NCBI GenBank assembly: GCA_964619265.1
Contig: CAZUCE010000007.1
Location: 1-64,000, forward strand
DNA from: CAZUCE01 sp964619265
GTDB lineage: Bacteria; Planctomycetota; UBA1135; GCA-002686595
Direction of reading: 5' to 3'
Length of the DNA: 64,000 nucleotides
How positions within the stretch are numbered: the first letter of the stretch is position 1; every line of letters starts with the position of its first letter. The notes beneath the pieces were generated by a model, which was not told the origin of the DNA, did no database searches, and saw nothing but the letters and a program-made list of their open reading frames with translations. Made by a program: the position numbers and the translations under genes. This document shows positions 1-7,881 of this stretch, in pieces.

Positions 1-154
1 GATGCTGCCTGCTACGCGGCGCTAGACGAATTTACAGACCTACTGATACACCAGCCGAAATCGAACAGGGGAGGCACCCCGACTACCACACCAGGCTTAT
101 CAACAACGTGAAGACACCTGCTTCCAACCCCAACGGTCGCAAGAGCGACAACCG

Positions 155-775
155 ATGCTAGGCATGACAAGGAACGCCGCACTTGGCATTAATTGGGTGT
201 CTAAACGCATCCCGTATCCGGGGGACTCGGAGCCACGGGAGGATGGGGAACAGAACCACGGGTTTATGAACCTCAAGCAAGATTCCGAATTACTCGAACG
301 AGTTCCCGAACTCCAGGACCACCCTGCGCTCAAGCGCCTGGTCGAGGTCTTGAACAGGCCGGATTCAGGGACCTTCTCCATTGGTTGTCTGGCCGACCTC
401 ATCACGGAAGAGGGGGGGCAGGGCTTCGGTTACACCGGGTACGTGGAGTTTGCGTTCGACTCCATCCGGTTGGCTAGCGATGCATCGAACTACTTTCAAG
501 CCTTCTTCGACTTCGACAAGTTCATGTTTTTGAACAAGTGCAAGAGCCCGGTGTTCTTCCACTGGGAGATTCAACCAGGTGGGTTCCTCTCTGAGGAGGG
601 TGAAGTTATTGTCACGGGGTGTAGCGTGTCCGTGGTCCTGGAAGTCCGTAGACAGGAGAGCGCCGAGGCAGCTCTCAGTGCCTACGACGAGGGTTTGGAG
701 GCTCTTATGACATACTGCGTTGGTCGCGCTACGGTTTTCGACGACCCTATATACGGCAACCAGCGAGCCGTGTGA
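155..775 (+). CDS. hypothetical protein
   Basis: Open frame of 206 codons from an ATG at 155; a second in-frame ATG at 266 gives 169 residues and begins a more protein-like stretch (MNLKQDSELLERVPEL), so 266 may be the true start. No signal peptide, membrane segment or known motif is visible. The C-terminal half is rich in Phe, Asp and Tyr and alternates hydrophobic and acidic residues, as in a small soluble alpha/beta protein. Base composition looks lower in GC than the neighbours, with many codons ending in A or T, which could mark a recently acquired gene. I do not recognise a family. No co-directional partner lies within 800 bases, so context gives no clue to its job. Confidence 0.55.
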   Translation: MLGMTRNAALGINWVSKRIPYPGDSEPREDGEQNHGFMNLKQDSELLERVPELQDHPALKRLVEVLNRPDSGTFSIGCLADLITEEGGQGFGYTGYVEFAFDSIRLASDASNYFQAFFDFDKFMFLNKCKSPVFFHWEIQPGGFLSEEGEVIVTGCSVSVVLEVRRQESAEAALSAYDEGLEALMTYCVGRATVFDDPIYGNQRAV

Positions 776-1594
776 GCGGCAGCTTGCTCAAAGCCCCTGT
801 CTCGCGGGGCAACCTGGCGTGACCCCCGACGATGCCAGAACGAAAGGGGTTGAAAGGTCCTGGAGAGGGATTTGCACCCACCGCCTCAAGTGAACACATC
901 AGACCGCAGCCCATTGCGCGGAGCGACCGTGCGGGCATGCGACTGAGCGGTGACCGTGGTGGCTACCCACGTCAATTGTCTTTCGAACTCCCATCACGAG
1001 GGAGCGCGCTACTCAAGTCCAGGCGGAAGCAAGTGTAAGCGACGAGCCAGGCTTTCGCAAGGGAGTCCGGCTCGCGCAGAGAGGGTCTCTATCTCTTCTT
1101 TCCAACGCAGGTGTTTCGCGGAAGATGTCCTCACCTGGTCTTCGCCAAGGTGGAGGCTCACGGGATTTGAAGGTCCCTTCTGCCTGATTTCTTCGCCACC
1201 CTCTGGGTGGATTGGCTCCGGGGCTGCCCTGGACGGTTAGTCCCTGCGCGAGCTGTCTCGCTTCGGCCCTGCCTGGGGGCAGGACGCTTCGCTCGTGCTC
1301 CACGACTCCAGCCCCTGGACGGGCCTCCATCGCTCCGCCAAAGAGGTGCTCCGAGAGCCATCGCCCAGGGGGGGCGAAAGTGGTCCCTCTCCGCAAGCAC
1401 ACCTGATGCACCTGCGGGTGCTGTCAGGGATGCGGTTCTTACGACCTAAGGTCCTGGGGGCACGTCAATTGCAGTTCGAAGACCCTGCGGGAGTTTTGTG
1501 GGAAATCGAAATGCCCGAGGACTACGCCCGCTTCGAGGTGATCGTGGAGCGTTGAAGTTTCTAGCGGGTCTGCTGGGCTATTGTGGGTGAATCC
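776..1594. other. gene-poor stretch with a short possible gene remnant
   Basis: About 800 bases without a convincing full gene. Overlapping open frames are present on both strands but none looks like a real protein except the last 50 codons before the stop at 1553-1555 (from ATG 1406 or 1430). That stretch contains FEDPAGVLWEIEMPEDYARF, reminiscent of the end of a glyoxalase/VOC domain (FxDPxGxxWEI). It may be the tail of a decayed gene. An 11-base word, CACGTCAATTG, followed four bases later by TTCGAA-like sequence, occurs at 968 and again at 1461. Confidence 0.4.
1406..1555 (+). pseudogene. possible remnant of a VOC/glyoxalase-like gene
   Basis: A 49-residue open frame (ATG at 1406, alternative ATG at 1430) ends with a plausible folded segment containing FEDPAGVLWEIEMPEDYARF. 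VOC-superfamily proteins often end a beta strand with F-x-D-P-x-G-x-x-W-E-I, so this may be the 3' end of a lost gene. Upstream sequence in the same frame is Pro/Ser/Arg rich and looks non-coding. It could equally be a chance open frame; there is no ribosome binding site. Confidence 0.2.
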
Positions 1595-2182
1595 ATGGGC
1601 CGTCGTTCTTTAGAAGAGTTGCTGGCCGAAGTCCGCGACTGCCGGATCTGTGAGGGTTCGCTCGAGCATGGGGTTCGGCCCGTTTTGCAGGTCCATGGGG
1701 AGGCTCGGATTTTGATCGTGGGGCAGGCGCCTGGGCGGCGGGTTCACGAGAGTGGGGTTCCGTTTGACGATGCCAGTGGCGATCGGTTGCGGGGTTGGCT
1801 TGGGGTGAAGAAGGAGGAGTTCTACGACCCGCGGAAGTTTGCGATTCTGCCGATGGGGTTTTGCTATCCGGGGACCGGCAGGAATGGGGACTTGCCGCCG
1901 CGGCCGGAGTGTGCGGAGGCTTGGCGGGGGCCTTTGATGGAGCGGTTGGGGGCGGCGAAGCTGACCCTGGTGATCGGGCGGTACGCGATGGGGTGGCACC
2001 TGGGGGAGAAGAAGCGGCCGGTGACGGAGGTGGTGCGGGACTGGAAGTCGTTTCGGCCCGGGAGGTTGCCCCTGCCGCATCCCAGCCCGCGAAACAACGT
2101 CTGGCTGGCGAAGAACCCTTGGTTTGAGGGGGAGGTGGTGCCCTATCTGCGCCGGCGGGTTCGGGGGCTGTTGGATGGATGA
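1595..2182 (+). CDS. uracil-DNA glycosylase family protein
   Basis: A 195-residue protein of the uracil-DNA glycosylase superfamily, which cuts deaminated or foreign bases from DNA in base excision repair. Visible signatures: glycosylase motif 1 VGQAPG near residues 42-47 with a downstream SGVPFDDASGDRLRGWLG segment, and the second catalytic loop HPSPRN near the C-terminus. Four cysteines (C16, C19, one in GFCYPG, one in RPECAEAW) are placed like the 4Fe-4S ligands of family 4/5 enzymes. ATG 1595 is chosen; an in-frame GTG at 1583 adds four residues (MGES). The motif wording resembles the less-studied COG1573 branch rather than classical Ung, so substrate range is uncertain. The neighbours do not form an obvious operon. 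Confidence 0.85.
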   Translation: MGRRSLEELLAEVRDCRICEGSLEHGVRPVLQVHGEARILIVGQAPGRRVHESGVPFDDASGDRLRGWLGVKKEEFYDPRKFAILPMGFCYPGTGRNGDLPPRPECAEAWRGPLMERLGAAKLTLVIGRYAMGWHLGEKKRPVTEVVRDWKSFRPGRLPLPHPSPRNNVWLAKNPWFEGEVVPYLRRRVRGLLDG

Positions 2183-2234
2183 GGATTTGGGGGCGGGGAG
2201 TGACCTGGGCGGCTGGCGGAATTAGGCTGCGCGC

Positions 2235-2738
2235 ATGAGTAAGAAGAAGACCACCACCCGCCGGAAACACCGGACTCCCCAGGAGAAGATCGAGGATCTC
2301 CAGAAGGAGATCGAGCGGATCAAGCAGGCCCAGAAAGTGAAGTCGAGCCCGGGGCTGAAGCAGGCCAAGTTGGGCCTGGCTGCCCTGAAGCGGGCCCAGC
2401 CGCTGGCGAAGGACGAAGGGGACGATGCCCTGATGTCGGCGCTCGTGAACGCGATTGCGGCGCTGGAAGGCGCGTTTGGCAAGGTGGCCGGTGGCGTTCC
2501 CGTGGGACGGGTTCGTCGCACGGCGGCGGACATCGAGGCGATGCAGGAGAAGATCGCTGGCTTCCTGGCGGACAATCCCGGGGTGGGCATCGGGCCGATG
2601 GCGGACGAGCTGGGCGAGAGCACGAAGGATGTGCGCGGGCCGCTGATGGAGATGCTCGAAGACGGGCGCGTGAGCAAGAAGGGCGAGCGGCGGGCCACGG
2701 TCTACAGCCTGGCTCGCGGGCGAGCCAGGCGGCGCTGA
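2235..2738 (+). CDS. small basic protein with coiled coil and winged-helix-like C-terminus
   Basis: A 167-residue protein. Residues 1-16 are Lys/Arg/Thr rich, residues 16-60 form a charged helix with heptad-like spacing (EKIEDLQKEIERIKQA), and the C-terminal third (roughly 97-160: IAGFLADNPGVGIGPMADEL to RRATVYSLA) has the helix-helix-beta-wing pattern of a winged-helix DNA-binding domain, in which the phrase KKGERRATVYSL would be the wing. This suggests a chromatin- or transcription-associated DNA-binding protein, an inference from pattern only. The start ATG at 2235 follows 52 bases after the UDG-family gene on the same strand. The final codons (CCTGGCTCG to CGAGCCAGG) form a perfect hairpin that may act in termination. 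Confidence 0.75.
   Translation: MSKKKTTTRRKHRTPQEKIEDLQKEIERIKQAQKVKSSPGLKQAKLGLAALKRAQPLAKDEGDDALMSALVNAIAALEGAFGKVAGGVPVGRVRRTAADIEAMQEKIAGFLADNPGVGIGPMADELGESTKDVRGPLMEMLEDGRVSKKGERRATVYSLARGRARRR
2709..2730 (+). terminator. hairpin at the 3' end of the winged-helix-like gene
   Basis: Arms CCTGGCTCG and CGAGCCAGG pair perfectly over 9 bp around a 4-base loop, inside the last codons of the gene ending at 2738. A second G/C-rich imperfect hairpin follows at about 2748-2790 (GGGGGGCGCCCGT pairing with ACGGGCTGTGCCCCCC). No T-run follows either, so intrinsic termination is plausible but not demonstrated. Confidence 0.35.
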
Positions 2739-3013
2739 TTCGGGTTTGGGGGGGGCGCCCGTTGCTTGCAGCGACGGGCTGTGCCCCCCGAAGGACTTGT
2801 GGCGGGGAGGCACTCCCTTTGCCGGTCCGGTCGTTCTTGGAATTCGAAGGCGGCAGCAGGCTGCCTGAGGATCGGCTGGGTCGGTGGGTTGGTCGTGCGC
2901 GGAGCGGCGTGCTCCCCGGAGGGGGCCATGGATTCGCGTTCGCGCGGGCGTTGCGGAGGCCCGCGGCGAGTTCTACGCGGCGAGGTCCGGGTAGGGAGTT
3001 CCGAGGAACAGAC

Positions 3014-3616
3014 TCAGCCCATCGGGACAAACCTGTCCGTGCTCTTCACGCGCTCGATCCAGGCGCGGACGGCCGGGTAGGGCTCGAGGCTGAACGGGCC
3101 TTCTTCGCAGCAGTGGGTGTAGCCAAAGCAAGCGATGTCGGCGATCGTGTAGCGGTCGCAGGCGAGCCAGTCGTGGTCTTGGAGCCAGCCGTCGAGGATT
3201 CGCAGGACGCGATTGCCCCCCTCGGTCCAGACGGAGAGCAGCTCGGCGCCGGGTTTGTAACCGCGGTGCCCGATGAGGTGGCGGGCGACGGCGAGGGTTG
3301 GCTCCAGGTTGTTCTGTTCGAACGCCAGCCATTGGAAGACCCGCGCGCGTTCCAGCCGGCCCGTGGGTAGGAAGCGTGTGTCCTCGGCGAAGTAGGCGAG
3401 CAGCGCCAGGGACTCGCCGATCGCCGTGCCGTCTTCCAAAACGGCGGTGGGGATTTTTCCGATCGGGTTCTTGGCGAAGAACTCGGATCCGCGGTCCTTG
3501 TCGCGGTCCCCGAGCACGGAGACCTCTTTGGTGGTGAACGGGATCTCGAGTTGGGTCAGCAGGAGCTTGACCTTGAAGCAGTTGGCGGAGAGCGCGTTGT
3601 CGTAGAGCTGGATCAT
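3014..3616 (-). CDS. glutathione S-transferase family protein
   Basis: A 200-residue protein with the two-domain GST layout: an N-terminal thioredoxin-like domain (about 1-80) and a C-terminal all-helical domain (about 90-200). The N-terminus IQLYDNALSANCFKVKLLL carries a Ser/Asn/Cys-rich first active-site loop, and GESLALLAYFAED matches the conserved glutathione-binding E-S motif followed by helix 3. The Pro in NPIGKIPTAVLEDG is the usual cis-Pro position. Such proteins conjugate or reduce electrophiles with glutathione-like thiols in the cytoplasm; the natural thiol here is unknown. Full length for the family. It is transcribed on the opposite strand to the genes on its left, and the HAD phosphatase lies 151 bases upstream on the same strand. 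Confidence 0.9.
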   Translation of the reverse strand: MIQLYDNALSANCFKVKLLLTQLEIPFTTKEVSVLGDRDKDRGSEFFAKNPIGKIPTAVLEDGTAIGESLALLAYFAEDTRFLPTGRLERARVFQWLAFEQNNLEPTLAVARHLIGHRGYKPGAELLSVWTEGGNRVLRILDGWLQDHDWLACDRYTIADIACFGYTHCCEEGPFSLEPYPAVRAWIERVKSTDRFVPMG

Positions 3617-3767
3617 GGCCGGAGGAGCGGGCTGGGTGGAATGGGTGGGGCGCGCCGGGAGGCTTGGGAGATCGCCCGGCGGAAGAAGGTGGAGTCGCTG
3701 GGCGGCGGGGTACGTGCCGGCCCTGGCGCGCTGGCTTGCAAGCAGCGAATGCTGGGGAAGCGACGGC

Positions 3768-4412
3768 TCAAGCGAGGAGGGTGGTCAGTTCGGAGGGGCT
3801 GTCGAACAGCCGGTAGGGCTTCTCGGCGGCGAGTCGGTCGCGGTCGAGGGTGCCCCAGCCGGCGCCGATGGCGAACATGCCGGCGGCGTTGGCGGCGGCG
3901 AGGTCGTGATGGGAATCGCCGACGTAGGCGATGCGTTTGGGTGCGATGCCGAGTTGGCTGGCGGCCAGGAGCAGGGGCTCGGGGTGCGGCTTGGGCTGGC
4001 GGACTTCTTCGGGGCCGATGAAGGTGCGGAAGTCGTGGGTCAGGCCGCAGACTTGAACGCCGTGGCGGGCGAGGACGGTGCGCTTTGAGGTGACGATGCC
4101 GAGCGGCAGCCCGGCGGCCGTGAATTGGTCGAGGGCTGTGTGGATGCCCTCGAAGGCGCTGACCCAACGGTCGTGTTCGGCGTGGTTGAAGCGCCGGTAG
4201 GTGGCGACCAGTTCGTCCGTGTCGAGGTGCGGGGCGAGCGAGTGCAAGTGCGCGTGGAGCGGCGTGCCGAGTCCGTCGCGGATCGCCTGGTCGGTGACGT
4301 GCCCGAGGCCATGGGTGTCGAGGGCGTGCCGGAAGGAAGCCAGGATCAGCGGGATCGAATCGATCAGGGTGCCGTCCAGATCGAAGAGAATCGCGGAGAG
4401 TTTCGGTCCCAT
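3768..4412 (-). CDS. HAD-superfamily phosphatase (phosphoglycolate phosphatase/PpaX-like)
   Basis: A 214-residue haloacid-dehalogenase hydrolase of the Gph/PpaX type, expected to dephosphorylate a small phosphometabolite such as 2-phosphoglycolate. All four motifs are visible: FDLDGTL (nucleophile D11, acid/base D13), VTSKRT (motif II Ser), RQPKPHPEP (motif III Lys) and YVGDSHHDL (motif IV acidic pair). The helical cap sits between motifs I and II. The frame stays open far upstream, but that extension is antisense to flgF and is not protein-like; ATG 4412 gives the canonical N-terminus MGPKLSAILFDLDGT. It is divergent from the flagellar operon, and the shared 210-base region carries the operon's control signals. 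Confidence 0.9.
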   Translation of the reverse strand: MGPKLSAILFDLDGTLIDSIPLILASFRHALDTHGLGHVTDQAIRDGLGTPLHAHLHSLAPHLDTDELVATYRRFNHAEHDRWVSAFEGIHTALDQFTAAGLPLGIVTSKRTVLARHGVQVCGLTHDFRTFIGPEEVRQPKPHPEPLLLAASQLGIAPKRIAYVGDSHHDLAAANAAGMFAIGAGWGTLDRDRLAAEKPYRLFDSPSELTTLLA

Positions 4413-4440
4413 CGAACGGAGGATATCCGTAGGGACCCGC

Positions 4441-4519
4441 GTTGTCGCAACGGACCGGAAGAGACTTCCGGGTCGGAACTTGCGACGGAAGAGCCTTCCG
4501 GACGAGAAGGGATTTCCGG
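4441..4519 (+). promoter_or_regulatory. inverted-repeat cluster upstream of flgF (candidate enhancer sites)
   Basis: Three related inverted repeats lie 100-160 bases before flgF. Site 1 (4455-4471) is CCGGAAG-AGA-CTTCCGG, perfect. Site 2 (4486-4500) is CGGAAG-AGC-CTTCCG, perfect. Site 3 (4503-4519) is CGAGAAG-GGA-TTTCCGG, imperfect. Centres of sites 1 and 2 are 30 bp apart, close to three helical turns. Site 1 is itself embedded in a wider repeat, GTCGCAA (4444-4450) and TTGCGAC (4480-4486). The spacing and dyad symmetry fit binding by a dimeric activator of the NtrC/FleQ class, consistent with the sigma-54-type element downstream; the identity of the binder is inference. Confidence 0.55.
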
Positions 4520-4594
4520 GAAGAGGCGTGCAAGCCTGCGAGCGAAAAGCCGCGTTGCACGCCCTGGAGGGCGTTTGGGGTGTGGATTCGCGCT

Positions 4595-4610
4595 TGGCAC
4601 GTGGAGTGCT
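4595..4610 (+). promoter_or_regulatory. sigma-54-type -24/-12 promoter element before flgF
   Basis: TGGCACG (4595-4601), a four-base gap, then GTGCT (4606-4610). The invariant GG and GC doublets are ten bases apart, exactly as in the RpoN consensus TGGCACG-N4-TTGC; only one core base differs (G for T at 4606). The predicted start of transcription falls near 4620, almost on the flgF ATG at 4623, so the message from this promoter would be nearly leaderless; either this is real or the element is fortuitous. Sigma-54 control of middle flagellar genes is well established in several other bacteria. Confidence 0.5.
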
Positions 4611-4622
4611 TAGGGGGTTTCC

Positions 4623-5324
4623 ATGAACGAGGGTCTCTATCGCGCCGTCGGAGCGATGCGAGCCGCCGAACGGCGGATCGACATCACTTCCAACAACCTG
4701 GCGAACCTGTCTACCCACGGGTACAAGCGCAAGCAGGCGACTCAGCAAGAGTTCCAGGTGCTGACCGACCGCGGTGAAGGCACCGGGCTCGGCACGCGGG
4801 GCGTCACGGACTTCAGTCAAGGGCCGACCGACCGCACGGGTTATCCGTTGCACCTGGCTCTGCGGGGTCCGGGATTCTTCGCGGTCGACTCGCCGAACGG
4901 CGAGGTCTACACCCGCAACGGACAGTTCGAGCTCAACTTGGACGGCGAGTTCGTGACCCCCGACGGCATGTCGGTTGTTTGGGAAGAGCGCCTCGGCAGC
5001 TACCAGACCGGCGGTCCGGACCCGGTGATCGAGTCCAACGGCGAAGTGCACCAGGGACAGATCCGGTTGGGTCGCCTGCGCTTCGTCGACTTCGAGAACT
5101 ACGAAGGACTCGACGAGTTGGCCGGCGGCTACTACGCCGCGGACCGGACCGCGGTCCTGACCAACACCTCCGCCGAGGTCGCCCAGGGCGAGCTCGAGAT
5201 GTCCAACTCGACCGGCATCGACGAAATGGTCGAGCTGATCACGAATCAACGCGGCTACGAGCTGGCTGCGAGGATGGTCCAGACCATCGACGAGAGCTAC
5301 CAACGGCTCAACCGTCCGACCTGA
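4623..5324 (+). CDS. flgF: flagellar rod/hook protein of the FlgF type
   Basis: A 233-residue axial protein of the flagellar basal body, first gene of the cluster. The N-terminal rod motif (ALYRAVGAM-like start followed by DITSNNLANLSTHGYKR) and the C-terminal helix (ELITNQRGYELAARMVQTID) are the paired coiled-coil signatures of rod proteins. Length is close to the usual 240-250 residues of proximal rod FlgF. Being directly before FlgG, it is named FlgF, but FlgF and FlgG are homologous and separation rests on order and size. The start ATG has a strong purine ribosome site AGGGGG seven bases upstream. Export is by the flagellar type III apparatus, without a cleaved signal. Confidence 0.9.
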   Translation: MNEGLYRAVGAMRAAERRIDITSNNLANLSTHGYKRKQATQQEFQVLTDRGEGTGLGTRGVTDFSQGPTDRTGYPLHLALRGPGFFAVDSPNGEVYTRNGQFELNLDGEFVTPDGMSVVWEERLGSYQTGGPDPVIESNGEVHQGQIRLGRLRFVDFENYEGLDELAGGYYAADRTAVLTNTSAEVAQGELEMSNSTGIDEMVELITNQRGYELAARMVQTIDESYQRLNRPT

Positions 5325-5406
5325 TCGTCCCCCGCTGCCCTCTCCCTAGCTCGGTTTTTCCCTGCCGCCTTTCCGCCGTCCGTTCGGCTTTCCCTCCCTC
5401 CTCCCC

Positions 5407-6192
5407 ATGATTCGTGCCATGCGCACCGCTGCGTCGGGAATGCTCGCGCAGCAGATGCAGGTCGACTCGATCGCGAACAACATCGCGAACGCCAACACCA
5501 GCGCTTTCAAGCGCGACCACCTTTCGTTTCGGTCGCTCTTGTATCGCACGTTCCGCGAGCCGGGCGCGCAGTCTGGTGCCCAGATTTCCGCGCCGACCGG
5601 CTTGCAGATCGGTTCGGGTACCGAAGTCGGCAGCTCGGTCAAGCTGCACGTTCAGGGCGACCTCGAGCAGACCAACCTCGAGTTCGACATGGCCATCCAG
5701 GGCGAGGGCTTCTTTCGGATTTCGCTCGGCAACGGCGAATTCCGTTACACCCGGGACGGATCGTTCCGCCGCGACGCCGAGGGCGACGTGGTCACGATCG
5801 ACGGGTTCTATTTGGAGCCGCGCATCACCGTGCCCGAGGCGGTCAACTCGATCAGCATCGGCCAGGATGGCACCATCTCGGGGATCACGGCCGGCGGTCA
5901 ATCCCAGACCTTCGGTCAGGTGCTGCTGTACGACTTCACCAATCCCGCGGGGTTGAGAGCCGTCGGCGCCAACCTGTTCCAGGAAACCGGGAGTTCGGGG
6001 GTCGCGGTTCAGCGCGTGGCCGGCCAGGAAGGCACCGGGTTCATCCAGCAGGGCATGCGTGAACGCTCGAACGTTCAGGTGGTGGAAGAGCTCATCGAGC
6101 TGATCCAGGCCCAGCGGAACTACGAAGTCAACAGCCGGACGATTCGGGTCGGCGACGAGATGCTCCAACAGGTCTCCAACCTCATCCAGTGA
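5407..6192 (+). CDS. flgG: flagellar distal rod protein FlgG
   Basis: A 261-residue distal rod protein, the canonical FlgG length. The N-terminus MIRAMRTAASGMLAQQMQ and the SIANNIANANTSAFKR rod motif are near-textbook, and the C-terminus contains LIQAQRNYEVNSRTIRVGDE, the conserved FlgG tail that polymerises with the hook. The central domain carries GEGFFRISL and YTRDGSF, typical of the rod/hook family. It lies 82 bases after flgF and its TGA overlaps the flgA ATG by one base (TGATG), implying translational coupling. Confidence 0.95.
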   Translation: MIRAMRTAASGMLAQQMQVDSIANNIANANTSAFKRDHLSFRSLLYRTFREPGAQSGAQISAPTGLQIGSGTEVGSSVKLHVQGDLEQTNLEFDMAIQGEGFFRISLGNGEFRYTRDGSFRRDAEGDVVTIDGFYLEPRITVPEAVNSISIGQDGTISGITAGGQSQTFGQVLLYDFTNPAGLRAVGANLFQETGSSGVAVQRVAGQEGTGFIQQGMRERSNVQVVEELIELIQAQRNYEVNSRTIRVGDEMLQQVSNLIQ

Positions 6193-7154
6193 TGTTCGGA
6201 TTGCTCACCACGTTTGTGATGGCGAGCGCCCAGGCGCCGCTCGAAGATTCGGTCACCGTACAGCTCAAGATGGAGAGCCTCGTGCAGGGCCGCGAGGTCA
6301 CCGTCGCGGAAGTCGGCGTCGTAACGGGCGCGGACCCCGAGCTGGTCGACAAGGTCACGAACCACATCCTCTCGGCGGCTCCGGCGCCCGGTTACAGCCG
6401 GCTTCTGTATGGCTACCGCATCGAGGAGGCGCTCGAGCGTGCCTACCCGAGCCTGGACGTGGTCATGACCGGCGAGCGCAGCGTGCGCATCTCGCCGGCT
6501 TCCGAGCGCATCGCGGCCGAGGCCATTCAGGGCGCGGCGCGCGTGGCCATGGAGGCCGCGGCCGAGCTCGGTGACTTCGAATTCGAGGTGATGGGCGGCA
6601 TGAGCGAGCTGTTCGTGCCCGCCGGCGCGGAGCCGGCGCAACTGATCGCGCGGCTTCCAAGCGAGGGTTTGAAGACGGGTTCGGTCAATGTGCCGGTTGA
6701 AATTTGGGTCGATGGCGCCCTGTACCGCACGCGCTGGGCCGTCTTTTCGGTCACCGAATGGCAGACGGTTCCGGTGCTGTCCACCAACCTCGCACCGGGC
6801 ACGACCCTGGTCCCCGCCCACTTCAAGATCGAGCGCATCGCGCGCCGCCCCGGAGAGACCTCCGAGCCGCTGCCCGTCGAAGCGGCCGCTGGCAGTGCCG
6901 CGGCGCGGGCTCTGCGCGCCGGGCAACCGGTCACCGACCTGGACGTTCACCGGCCCCTGGCCATTGTGGCCGGCAACCAGGTCTACGTCGAAGTTCGCTC
7001 CAAGGCCGTCAAGGCTCGGTCGCTGTGTATCGCCATGGACTCCGGTTCGATCGGCGATCGCATCCGTCTCGAGATCCTCGCCTCGGGTCACGAAATGCGC
7101 GGCGTCGTCATGAGCCGTGATCTGGTCGTCGTGGAAGTCGGAACCTCCCGTTAG
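6192..7154 (+). CDS. flgA: flagellar P-ring assembly chaperone FlgA
   Basis: A 320-residue periplasmic chaperone that helps FlgI assemble into the P-ring. The N-terminus MFGLLTTFVMASAQA is a short Sec signal. The C-terminal half, from about residue 180, is a SAF-type domain (VPVLSTNLAPGTTLVPAHF, then RALRAGQPVTDLDVHRP and GDRIRLEIL), the part that contacts FlgI. The N-terminal half is less conserved. ATG 6192 is chosen because it overlaps the flgG stop; an in-frame GTG at 6189 precedes it. Placement between flgG and flgHI, rather than divergent from the rod operon as in enterics, matches other compact flagellar operons. Confidence 0.9.
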   Translation: MFGLLTTFVMASAQAPLEDSVTVQLKMESLVQGREVTVAEVGVVTGADPELVDKVTNHILSAAPAPGYSRLLYGYRIEEALERAYPSLDVVMTGERSVRISPASERIAAEAIQGAARVAMEAAAELGDFEFEVMGGMSELFVPAGAEPAQLIARLPSEGLKTGSVNVPVEIWVDGALYRTRWAVFSVTEWQTVPVLSTNLAPGTTLVPAHFKIERIARRPGETSEPLPVEAAAGSAAARALRAGQPVTDLDVHRPLAIVAGNQVYVEVRSKAVKARSLCIAMDSGSIGDRIRLEILASGHEMRGVVMSRDLVVVEVGTSR

Positions 7155-7156
7155 CC

Positions 7157-7867
7157 ATGCGTCCCTCTCCGTCTTCCGAGCCCCGCCTCGATCCCCTGCG
7201 TTGCTCCATGCTTTCGACTCTCGTTCGATTCACCGTGGCCCTAACGGGCGTGTTCATCGCCCTGGTCTTCAGCTCGAAGTCGGCCTTCGGGCACTCCGTC
7301 TGGTACCAGGACCGCGAAGGTTCGATCTACCGCCCAAGCAGCGGTCCGATCGGTTTGATCGCCGACAAAACCGCCCGCAAGCCGGGCGATCTGGTGACGG
7401 TCATCATCTCCGAGATCCAGGACATCTCGAACGAAGAGCAGACCGACATCAACAAGTCGTCGAACCTCGGATACGAGCTCAGCTCGTTCAACTTGGACCC
7501 CGACCTGTTCTCGGTGCTGCCCGACTTTGGGTCCTCGGCCCAGGATCAATTCTCCGGGCAGGCCCAGGTCGCCAAGCGCGACACCTTCCAGGCGCGCATG
7601 ACCGCGATGGTCGAGGACGTTCTGCCGAACGGGAACATGGTGCTTTCCGGGCGCCGCGAGATCCGCGTGCAGAACCAGACCAAGGTCATGGAGTTCTCCG
7701 GCGTCATCCGGCGCTTCGACGTCAGCTCGGCGAACACGATCGCTTCCGAATTGGTCGCTGATGCGAGCATCAGCTACGTGGGCGATGGCCCGACCACGCG
7801 GGCGACGATGCGCACGGGAGTCGGCGCGAAGGTCCACGCCTTCCTCGATTGGCTCTGGCCGTTCTAG
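7157..7867 (+). CDS. flgH: flagellar L-ring protein FlgH, apparently without lipobox
   Basis: A 236-residue L-ring protein that forms the outer-membrane bushing of the basal body. The core is clear: RKPGDLVTVIISE near residues 75-87, AQVAKRDTFQARMTAMVEDV, NGNMVLSGRREIRVQNQ and the final VGAKVHAFLDWLWPF. The second in-frame ATG (7208) gives a more typical signal peptide start, MLSTLVRFTVALTGVFIALV. FlgH of enterics is a lipoprotein, but here the hydrophobic segment is followed by SSKSAFGHSVW with no Cys, so lipid anchoring by the usual route is not possible. Two bases separate it from flgA. Confidence 0.93.
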   Translation: MRPSPSSEPRLDPLRCSMLSTLVRFTVALTGVFIALVFSSKSAFGHSVWYQDREGSIYRPSSGPIGLIADKTARKPGDLVTVIISEIQDISNEEQTDINKSSNLGYELSSFNLDPDLFSVLPDFGSSAQDQFSGQAQVAKRDTFQARMTAMVEDVLPNGNMVLSGRREIRVQNQTKVMEFSGVIRRFDVSSANTIASELVADASISYVGDGPTTRATMRTGVGAKVHAFLDWLWPF

Positions 7868-7881
7868 TCCGGACCACCCTT

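Noticed and set aside
2320..3030. Reverse-strand Pro/Arg/Ser-rich frame
   Set aside because: Composition typical of a high-GC shadow frame; overlaps the winged-helix-like gene.
3768..5303. 511-residue reverse-strand protein
   Set aside because: Only the last 214 codons are protein-like; the rest is antisense to flgF.
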